A DNA stretch of 64,000 nt from Physcomitrium patens (taxonomy: Eukaryota > Streptophyta > Bryopsida > Funariales > Funariaceae), in NCBI RefSeq assembly GCF_000002425.4, contig NC_037254.1, positions 19,941,418-20,005,417 on the forward strand, read 5' to 3'. Below, one piece after another: positions 50,001-60,400 of this stretch (position 1 is its first letter; each line of letters starts with the position of its first letter). The notes below the pieces were generated by a model that was not told the DNA's origin, searched no databases, and saw only the letters and a program-made list of their open reading frames with translations. Made by a program: the position numbers and the translations under genes.

Positions 50001-50490
50001 GATTTTATTTCAAGATCACATATCGACCTAAAAAACAACAAGATTTATCAGACCCCTTTCTACACATTCTTATCTTACATTAAAAGAAAGAAATGCATCT
50101 TTTGATTAATAAAGAATAATTTTCTTGAAGCCCGAGCATTTTTATCTTCAAGTAATGAAATTAACATTGACTATTGATTCAACCTTTGTCAAACAAATTC
50201 AATCAAGTATGTCTTCTCATCTTCTTATTCATGATATCAAAAATCTTTCTTTCAAGTTTCATAATGCTTCCAAATTTAAATTCAAAAACAACCTATTTTA
50301 TTTCAAAGGATGCCTATATGTTCCAAAAAGAAAAGCATGTTTATGTGTTCTTCAAGCATGCTACAATTTTTTAGCAATTAGACAATTTAGATACAATATG
50401 ACTTTAGAACTGATATCTAGAGATTTTTGGTGGCTCCAAATATAAAAGGTAGTCAAAGATTTTATTCAATCATGTGATGTTTGTTCAAGA

Positions 50491-50536
<46 letters not shown>

Positions 50537-51300
50537 CCTATCATCGATCTTATAGACTTCTTCAGCCATTACCTATTTCAAAACAACCATGGTCTTTTGT
50601 TTCTATGGATTTTATCATAGATCTTTCAATCTCAAGTTTATATGATTCTATATTTATGATAGTAGATCATTTTATAAAAATGGCATATTTTACAAAATCT
50701 ATCATAGGTGAAAAAATATCTGAGTTTTTTTTCATAATATCTATCGATATTATGGATTTTCCAAGCATATTATATTAGATAAGGGGACTCAATTTGTATC
50801 AAGATTTTAAAGAATTATTTTCAAGATTCTAAAGATAGATATAAAGTTATCTTCGACCTTTCATCATTAAATTGATAGATAGATAGAGTATATAAATCAA
50901 ATTTTGGAGCAGTATTTAAGATGTATGATTAATTGTCAACAAGACAATTGAGAAACTCTTTTGCTATTAGTAAAGTTTGCTTATAATAATACAATGCATT
51001 CTTCTATGCAACAAATATCTTTTTTTATCAATTATGGTTATCATCTACGACTTGATATTTTTGACTTTTCAATAGTTGATAATCTTATGGCATAAGATTT
51101 CGAAAATTATTTTTAAAGATACATGCAACAATAAAGGTGTAATTAAAGGAAGTTTAAGAGCAACAAAAGATCAATGCACATGTCTATAAAAAAAAACAAC
51201 CGCAATTTAACGTGGGTGACAAGGTATAATTACTTTGTTGCAATATCAAGATTACTCATTCATGTGACAAGTTGGACTATTATAGGTTTGGATTTATTTT
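50001..51300 (+). pseudogene. G2 integrase, decayed
   Basis: Includes the stretch deleted from G1 (50000-50430, containing the frame 50125-50445 with GCLYVPKRKACLCVLQACYN, the spacer and zinc-finger region). Then come LQPLPI, SMDFIIDLSISSLYDSIF, IVDHFIKMAYF and later broken core and C-terminal blocks. An A37 tract replaces part of the expected SRSK-type segment. Confidence 0.78.
50497..50533. repeat. A37 homopolymer in G2 integrase
   Basis: A run of exactly 37 A between TTGTTCAAGATAATTT and CTCCCTATCATCG. The matching place in G1 (30280s) has only CAAAATT. Confidence 0.95.
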
Positions 51301-51449
51301 TTTATTTTTGAAGAAATCAATTCAGTTGCATATTAATTATACCTACCAAAACCAATGAAGATCCATCATATATTCCACGTGCCTCTTTTTGAACCATACA
51401 AGATAGTGAATATACTAAGAAGAAGATAAGTGCCACTTCTTCTTATAGA

Positions 51450-51645
51450 AATTGATAATAATAAAGAATTTAAAGTGGTAGAAGTCTTAGATTCAAGGTG
51501 TTATAAAAATAGATTAGAATATCTTGTTTAATGGCATAGATATGATATTAATAAATGTACATGGAAGCCAGCAAAGAATCTTAGAAATGCAACGAAGAAG
51601 GTGGAAGCTTTTCATCAACAACATCCATCAAAACCAAAATAAAGT
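51450..51645 (+). pseudogene. G2 chromodomain
   Basis: KVVEVLDSRCYKNRLEYLV, then W-x-R-Y, TWKPAKNLRNA and VEAFHQQHPSKPK in slightly shifted frames, as in G1 at 31210-31401. The WKPAKNL segment is well kept. Confidence 0.85.
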
Positions 51646-51740
51646 CCTTTTCTATAAAAAAAATAAAATAAGAGCTAAGTAAGATAACATTCTACTTTCT
51701 ATTTTTATTATAGCTTCTTTATATTTGTGACATTAATGAA

Positions 51741-52224
51741 ATGGAGAACCAACAACTAGTGGATTTAGCTCAAAAACCTTTATTTATTGACCTGTCGGAT
51801 GAGACATTACAATTGTCACAACCTTCAAGATGATGCATTTGAGATGAAGATCTAAAGAACGACATGTTCTACTTTGAATAGATGGTAGGATACAATATGT
51901 TTGATATTACAACCTTAAAAAGAACTTCCAATGTTTGGTGATTTTACTTCAAATAGAAACAACTCCTAATAATATTTCAAATCTGATATTTGAAAGAAGT
52001 TACAAATGCTTCAACAACAATCAAATAACTTAGTGGTCTTCACGCCCTTGTATAAGATACTATTGATGGTTGAAAGACCCTATGAACCATCTTCAAAGAG
52101 AATAAAGTTTAGAATATGTAGCAAATATAATTTATTCCATCTTGGATTTTTTCAACATATGATGATGCTCCACTTAGAGCTTGTTCCTAGTAAAGGAGAT
52201 AATGTCATAGACATAGACATGTAA
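51741..52224 (+). pseudogene. G2 extra ORF after the chromodomain
   Basis: Begins MENQQLVDLAQKPLFIDLS and shares TLQLSQ and a DGRIQYV...NLKK block with the G1 copy. It then continues for about 80 codons not present in truncated G1. The open part 52006-52224 includes LVVFTPLYKILLMVERPYE and SSKRIKFRICSKYNLFHLGF. It runs to the polypurine tract and slightly into the LTR. No known domain is recognised, and stops are present in the first half. Confidence 0.6.
52192..52202 (+). other. G2 polypurine tract
   Basis: AAAGGAGATAA directly before the TGTCA start of the 3' LTR. Confidence 0.75.
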
Positions 52225-52728
52225 ACCAATAATTATCTATACGATTAAATAAAAGCAGATAAAAGTAGATTAATTCCATAATATCTTCTATACAAGCTTC
52301 TTAAAAGCTTCATAGATGTTGCTTTGACTTCGTAGCTATCTATAATTGACTTTTTAGATTAGAAACGTGGCCAACAAGTTAGCCATGTGCCACACATGTT
52401 GGTAGCTTGAAGAACAAGCTAATTATATAGTGCATACATAAAAAACTTACCTTATAAGGTAAAGCATGTGTCATACAAAGTCAACACATATTAGAAACCT
52501 TATAGAACATCACCATGTAGCTCCTAGTTAGATAATATATATAGAGACAAGAGTGAACTCTTCTTTATTCTTTTCAATTCCTTTCTTGCTTCTAGTCTAA
52601 ATTCAAGAGTCTCTAATTTCTTTGTCTTTTGGCAATACTCATTTTAGTTTCCTTTTAATATACATACATCTTTATTTTGATTTTATTATACTTGTTTATT
52701 TACTCTCATCAAGTTCTTGTCCCTCACA
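52203..52728 (+). repeat. G2 3' LTR
   Basis: Starts TGTCATAGACATAG, ends TTGTCCCTCACA. It is collinear with 38966-39491 over its whole length without large indels. Confidence 0.92.
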
Positions 52729-52733
52729 CATTA

Positions 52734-53610
52734 TTATAAATAATGATATTTTTAGGAATGACCAAATCTTTAAATATTTATTAAAGTAAAAAAAGAAATT
52801 TTGTACAAAAATAGCTTGTTTTCATGAGAATGCTTTTTAAAGACTTCATTTCTAAGGATTTTTTTTTAATTTATTTAGGATAGAAGTAGTCCAATTCTAA
52901 AATTCTTTGAATTTTATAGCACTTTTAAATTTTATATAATATGGTGTTAGGTATTTTGAAAGAATATAAAGTACAACAAATATAAAAACTATTTCATCTT
53001 CTCAATATATCTATACCCACAATTTTTGTTATAAAAGCTAAATAATTATGGCTTCTTTTTAAGAGTACGATTTGGTCCAAATATCATTTTATATAAATAA
53101 AAAAATATTTAATTATTAGAAAATTCTATTTTTTGGCAACAAGATTAAGTAATAGAAAGTTTTTTTATAATAGCTTATGCTCAAGTTTAGTTAAGTATGT
53201 CATTAGTTCTTCAATTTTTGTCGAATAAGATTTAAGATCAAAGGTCAGTCCACCATTGACAAAGACTAGGATAAGTTAGGAGTTTTTTTTTATTTATTAG
53301 GGCTTGGTGATTCATAAAGATATAGTTAAAATTTAAATGACAGATCTTTATATAGTAATCCTATAGGAATGTTCTATTTTTATTAATAAAATATTTTAAT
53401 ATAATAATTTTTTTATTTATTTTATTCCTATATTTTTGTAGCAACAACAAAAAAAAGAAAAAGAAAAAGAAAAAGAAGTAACCTACTGTGCTAAATACAT
53501 GGTCTGAAATTTATAATTGAAAAATATTTTAAGCTTATATTGCTACAATGTTAATATTTTGATAGATCAATGCTAAAGTAATCTAATAAGAAGAAATATA
53601 TACATATATA

Positions 53611-53650
<40 letters not shown>

Positions 53651-56600
53651 TTTATATATACATATATTTATATATTAAATCTTGTATATTTACAACCATT
53701 TTGCTACATTAGTATTGCAAACTTTTTTGTAGCTAAAAAATACTTTCTTATTTGATTTTATTTTTTATTTTTAAATCTTTACTTATTTTGATTGATTTTA
53801 TATTTGAATTCCTATAGTAATTATCTTATTTTTTTATGTCTTATTTATGTTATATTTTTTAAATTTTTTTACTCATTAATTATAAATATACGGTTATCAA
53901 ATTATAATTAAATATAATTTCTTATTGTCAATTTTCATTTTTTTTGTTTTGATATGTTTGTTTTTTTATTTAATAATTAAATATATTTATTAATATTCAA
54001 TGCAAAATCTTTCAAAAAATAATTGTGGGTTTATCTGATTTATTTTTGGTATAAAACCAAATCACATGAATTATTGTATAAAATAAGATTTGAATTTTTT
54101 TTTTTGATAAAAAAATAAATTTTTAAATAGTTTTTTTATTTCAAAATGAATTTTACATAGTATGCAATATTTATTAAAAAATCAAAATTTAATACATTAA
54201 ATCATAATACATATAGTAGCTAAAAAACATACCAAAAATGGTTGTATAATTACAAATATGTATAAAAAATGCAACATTTTTATAGAATGTTAATGTAAAA
54301 AATTACCATTTCTATTATTTTTTAAGAATTTAATGTTTTAAAATTATTTTTGACCTTCTTATAATTTTTATGCTTTTATAAAAGTAATGTGTATGTCAAT
54401 TAGAGACAATTTTTTATTCCACCATATAAATCTATTCCTTATTTTTATAAAGGATTATAGAAAGTTGGTTTTGAGTATAATGGATCATTTTTTAAGAAAG
54501 TTCTACCTAAGAACAATTAAGGCATGAAAAATGAAAGAGTAGGTATTGAAGAACTTGTCTTTGTATAGATATCCTTTGCACAATGCTCTTTTTTGTAGTC
54601 ATGTCCATGTCAAGCTTTGCTAATTTAAATTTTTGCTTGGTTATATTGACCTAATCCAATTCTTTGCATAGACATTCCACTATAAGCTTAGATTACATTT
54701 ATTGTTTGTTTTCCTTTTTATTAGAGCTAGTTAATTTTTTCTTTGGTTAATGCTTTTATTAAGTATCCAATTTGGTATCATTTTTTTCTTAAAAGGAAAT
54801 TGCTGTTCCTATATGATATCATATCATTGTTTTGGTTAGATGAGATGGATGGCAAAGTATGATTGATTTGTAAGGTTGATGTTGTATGTGTAATTTTTGT
54901 CACATAGAAGATCTAAGGATCTAGTGGTGGTCAAGAAGTTGCAAGAAATATGTGACAACTAATAGAAAGAGATTGAAAGATACTATTTTCATTAAAAGGA
55001 TTGTGATCCTTTTGTACAATAACGTCTTTGGCAATAATCTTACCAATTGTGGACAAGACCTCTAGTTTCAAATTTTTTGGATTAATCGTTCAAAATAGAA
55101 AGAAAGACTTATGTAGAGTGTGTATAAGTAGCTTATTGTTTGAAATTGATGGTGCATATTTGTTGCAAAGAATTGTTTTCTCAAGAGTAGACTTGGAGAA
55201 GGTACCAAATCTTCTACATTTTATGTTGTAACTCAACAACTAATACTTGTGTATTTTAGAAGATCTGATTTGTTGTTTTTGTTGCACAAGAGGTGATTAA
55301 TCAACATCATATGGATGAATGCTAAATCCTTAATTTTAATTTTTAGTTTTGAAAAAATATCAAAGTACTTAATTCTACAAACTTGTAACTCATTTCTAAT
55401 GTCTATTGTTAATTGGCCTGTTTGGCGGCCTATCTACTATGTATTGTTTCTTCCACATTTACTTTGTTGACTATTATCATGTTTTTTGGATTTTATCTTA
55501 TGTTCTTATTCACTAATATGAAGCCCTTATTGTCTTAAAGTTGAGTCTAGATTGTTGCACCTTGATTAGCTTTGATATGCTTAAGATTCCAATGTTCTTC
55601 ATTACTAGTTGATTAATTGATATAGTCATACTTAGACTTAGTTTTGTCACTCATTTTTATTTGGTTTTGCTTAGCTTGTTCTGAAATAGAGCAAACTTTG
55701 ATCTTGTGTTTAGTGTCTAGACAAAATCTATACCTTGTAGGTAAATTATTGTACTCTATTAAGATAGGTTTGTTTTCTTTTTTTCTTTCTTTCTATAGTT
55801 GCATTAACTATATTTTATTACATGCATAATCTGCAATCATAAAACAAAATATTTTTAAATAGTTTATTGACCTTAATTGAATTATATTATGAAATAGCTA
55901 AAGCTAAGATCAAAAGTTTGCTTCAATGTTATACATTACATGTTATAGATTTTTTTTTATAAGTTAAAAGTATTTCATTTACTAGGACTTTATTTAGGGC
56001 ATTGTTAATGCCATCACAACTTATTCTTATTATTTTTTTAATTAAATTTTATTTTTATTATATTTATTTATATATAATTTTAAAATACATATATATTAAA
56101 AAATTTAACATAAGTTTCATATTTTTTTTAAAAAGTAAAGAAATGTGTTAAGTAGATGGTAAATTGTAGTGGCAATAATAGAAGGGTGGTAGTAATAGTA
56201 ATATCCTCTATTTATTGAATATTTTCTCATGCACTAGTATTTTCTTTTACATTGTAATTAAATATTACTATTTATTTAAATGTGCATCAAATAAATAAAA
56301 AAATTTGCAATATAAATTGAGATTCTAAATTTCTATAGAATTTTTATATTTACATTGGAGAATTAACTGAATAAAATTCTTATGATCATTTGTGAAATAT
56401 TAAAGCTATTTTCCAATAAAAATAAAAAAATCAGTTTAAATTTCAATTCTTTTATATTTGAAGAAAACACAAAGTCAGAAACTAAAGCACTTTAAAGTAT
56501 CGTAGACCAACTTGAATACAGATCCTAAATTTAACGCAACATTATTTTACATATGATTATGATGAATTGCTCAAGCATGCACCAGTTACGAAAATTGTGC
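52734..56600. other. AT-rich intergenic DNA, no gene recognised
   Basis: Contains the diverged repeat copy at 53240-53395, a (GAAAAA)n run at about 53448-53478 and a TA array at about 53613-53644. Short frames (for example 55028-55231 and 55644-55829) show no motif. The 54450-55260 part is less simple and may be old repeat. Confidence 0.4.
53240..53395 (+). repeat. Diverged direct repeat, copy 2
   Basis: Second copy of the segment at 38340-38490, same orientation. The two copies lie on either side of the G2 element, about 475 and 510 bases from its ends. Confidence 0.6.
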
Positions 56601-57492
56601 TACTTTCAACATTAGATCTAATCTCTATATTTAGTGACAGGTGGCAAAAGCACACGTTGCTTCTAGAATATGCTTCTTTTTTATATCTTGTGAGTATCAA
56701 CTAGCCAGCATCTGGAAATTTGTAGTGCTGAAGGGAAAAAGAACTCCCTTGATCTCAGACTATGAAAATGCCGAAGGCAGAGGGCCAACATGTGCATTCA
56801 GTGGCAATCTAGATTATAAACATAGTTAACCCACAAGGCAGGTGACTGTGACCCTGGTAGCTGTCATACTAAATGATTCACATGCAATTTTTCAGCTTTA
56901 GAAGAAAAGAAACCAATAAAAAACATACCAAGGAGCTGCTGAGAAGGTAGTCAAAAACCGTGACAAACAAATATTTTCTGTCAACAACACTTCAATTGCA
57001 AAATCTTCAATACATCAGAAACCAACAGGATAATTTTGATCCATCAAGGAAGCAAAACAGACAGAAAACTTTAATGTACAAACAATACATAACTTCAATT
57101 TACGCTAGCAAAAGACATCGATTGCCAAAGCGAGGGAAATCTGGACAGAAAGGGAAGATGATAAGTTGGTGATGAATTTTTTACGTATGGCTCGAGCTTT
57201 TAGTACAATGGAGTCTGATTTCAGACCGCTCTGTATGAAATGGGCAGGACAAGTCACTACAAGTGTAAATTACCTGCTGGAGGTCTTGATTGATCCCTAT
57301 GGAAAGGATAGATCAGCGCACCTAAAGTTGATCAATAAATTGTATAATTCTTGCTCGTAATGAGCTAGCAGAAAGTACCCTGAAAATTAAATAGGAAACC
57401 AAAATGCCCTTCAATTAGGGCGATATTCACACAACAGCTTAAGTTCATTCGTCTACTGTTAACACACTAAGTTGAACGTATATTTGTACACC
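56601..57492. other. 3' flank of the KCBP gene
   Basis: Less AT-rich, unique-looking DNA that probably includes the KCBP 3' UTR (- strand). The plus-strand frames 56641-56829 and 57166-57360 have no recognisable content and I do not call them. Confidence 0.4.
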
Positions 57493-60400
57493 TCATTCAG
57501 CTGATTTCGAGGGACGCTCGTTCACAATCTCTTCCAACTCCTCACCCCCTGGGACTCCAGCTCGCTCTTTCCAAAATTGTACTTGTCTCTTGAGACGCAA
57601 TATTTCTTTAGTCGTAAAGTTCTTGCTGGGGTCGTTCATGATGGACCTTACACGAATGGCATAACTGTCCCACATAAAGCCGCCATTAGTGTAAAAAGAA
57701 GATTAACTGTCGTTTTAAAAATGTTGGGATGCAGAGTTGGGAGACATCAATTTGCATTTACTAATGTTCCGAGGACTGTTCAAGATAGAATTTAGCAAGG
57801 ACTCCACTTGCAAGATTGGAATTGGCAAGAAATCCTGACATTGTGCATAAAAGTTAGTCCAGGGGGATTACCAGAGGGAGTTATGAGTCTCATCAACGTT
57901 GGAACCAGCCGGAGAAACATTTACAAACATAAGAGCTTTGGCATTTCCACCGAGTGAATCGCTCATAAGCATCGTCAGTTTATGGTTTCGATAAGGGATA
58001 TGTTGCTCGTCTGTAGCTAGGGCACTGATAACATCTCCGAGTGCTGACAAGGATTTATTGATGCTTTGAGCTTCCTTAAGCTGTTCCCCACTAGAGCCTG
58101 ACTTCTTCACTCTCTCTGACCCGGCCAGATCAACAAGACTCAGCTGCAAAACATCCACAGAGTACTTTTAATCTACATTCACCTTTGGTGTCGACCGACT
58201 TCAATTAAAATTATGGTCTAAACGAAACTTCAACCTTAAACTGAACCAAATTTAAGGTTCAAAAAACTGGTTCAAAAAATTTATCAGATGATGAAGTCTA
58301 ATTCAACATGGTTATGCCAGCACCCATTGTTAAAAGGAAAGCATGAGTGGCCTGAACTAGGACTGCAAATAATCAATGTTAGAAGAGAAGAAAATACTCT
58401 GTGAACAAGACCAATATGTCGCAGAAAACCAAGCGTAGCAACTCACCTTGCCCTTCATTAACACTTGGCTTTGCAGGTTGGTGCTCTCGACGATTATTGA
58501 TAATATAAGATGTGACCGTGAACTCTCAGCATTCATTTGAGTGCCAGATGTGTGGCGCTTCTCCAAGCCCTTAGCCACAACAGATTCCAGCTCCTCCCGT
58601 GTCGCTACTGGGATGAGAGTTGCGTTTTCAACTACCACCATACCCTGCTCAATATGACCATATATCACTTTATAATTGAAACATGACCAAAGCACAACAC
58701 AAATCTATTTATTTGGTCAATCGTCAAAGACTGATCTTGTCAGGAGGAGGCTTACCTTGGAATCCTTTTTGATTTCGAGCTTCTTTGGTTTGGTACCATT
58801 TTTGGATAGAAGCAAGTCAATAAGAGTGTCCTGATAAAGTTCTAACATGTACACCTGTCATTCATAAACCGATGTATTGTCATGTAAATCAAGTTTCTCA
58901 AAAGCATATCAAGAAGAGAGGAAGGTTAGGATCCAAGTTGTAAACTCCTTTCCTGAAAGAAATCAGCATAAAAATTTATTATCCTGACACAATTTCACTG
59001 TTAACACTTTTCATGGAACGAATCAAAGGAATTCAGTGAAAACCTGCAAAGAGAACTGGAACTTATTGGCATCACGTTTGATGCAGCTGAAAAGTTCCAG
59101 AGTAATTCGGGGTGTGAGCCCAGGGTTGGCTTCTGTTCCGTATATTGTGTAAGTTTTGCCTGAGCCTGTTTGCCCAAATGCAAAAATGCACACGTTGTAT
59201 CCATCGATGGCCGACTGGACCAAGTACTGCACAAGCAAAGCGATATGATCGATACAAAATATAATATAAAAAACACTAATTTTTCCATTCTACGACCTGA
59301 CAAAATGAGGAACAGCAACTGCAGTTTTATGTCTTTCGTATGAAAGTAAGATCCTCACGCCCAGAAATATTCAATACGAAGTAGCTCAAACGTCATGAAT
59401 GAAAGCTAAATCCTAGTAAAAGAATACTTAAACAACACAGAAGTACTCAATTCTAATTGTATAATCACGTTACGAAAAGAAGTTGGGTGGGACTTGAGAG
59501 AATACCTTGGTGTCCTCAAAAACCTGCTCCTGAGTAGCAAATTCATCAAAGATGTGATCAAACTGGTGTTGCTTGATCTTATCATCTTTCCATGGATGCT
59601 CAATAGAGAACTCATCACAAGAAGTCAACACCGATTGCTCACCTCCTTTGACCTCCTTCTCACTCAAGGGCCTCCAACGGGCATAAACCCTTATCTTACC
59701 CTTCATATCTGTAAATAAACAGATGTCAAATCTAATTGATATTCTTCAAGAGAGCAGAAATATTTAAAGATCTAGCTAACGTACCTGATGATCTAGAAAA
59801 CCCTATCATAGGCCACAAAATAAGGTCAGATGGAAAGGAGATGCACAGGGCATACCTTCCATCATATTGAAGTACCGCTTTCTCAAAGTTTGCTCCTCTT
59901 TATATAAAGCCTGTAGTTCTACTATCTGATCTGCTTGCCTCTTCAGAATAGCTGCAGTTTGCAGATTCTTCCTATCAATGTCCTGCATGCACCACGTCCA
60001 TAATAAGCCACATGCATGTCAAGTTTCACAAATTTCCCGGTCGACTTCCACATTCATATGAATTTAACAAAACATTATTGAAGACATTGACAATGTTCTT
60101 CACAGCCACACCATAACACAAGTCAGAAATCGTGCAGCCTAACAAAATGCAGGTGTATGATCACTTTACCTCCTTCATCTCCCGAAGCTCCTCTAGCTCC
60201 TTCACATTGGCTGCTACAGTCTCAAATTCACCACTGCGGGAAGCCAGCGCTTGCTCTGCACGACTAAGCTCCTGGGTGCGCTCTTGCAACTTCTTCTCAC
60301 TTTCCCCTACTCTCGCCCTAAGCTCATCTCTCTCCTGTTCAAACTGATGTTCCAGCCCTCTCGTCTGTAGATAACATCAGACAAAACAGTTGCAGTTCAA

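Larger units (their letters stand above)
38966..52728 (+). mobile_element. Ty3/gypsy chromodomain element 'G2', carrying three later insertions
   Basis: LTRs lie at 38966-39491 and 52203-52728, both 526 bp. Flanks are CATTC (38961-38965) and CATTA (52729-52733), a target duplication with one mutation. The order gag, protease, RT, RNase H, integrase, chromodomain, extra ORF, polypurine tract is kept once the insertions at 42088-43357 and 43536-49665 are removed. The two reading segments meet precisely across both gaps. It is related to G1 by LTR and protein. By eye the LTRs differ at roughly one base in eight, mostly transitions, so the insertion is old. Confidence 0.93.

Noticed and set aside
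54450..55260. Possible coding fragment readable on both strands
   Set aside because: Fragments on either strand look protein-like for short stretches, but no family or consistent frame could be named.
57166..57360. A 64-codon plus-strand frame downstream of KCBP
   Set aside because: No homology recognised and it overlaps the probable KCBP 3' UTR on the other strand.
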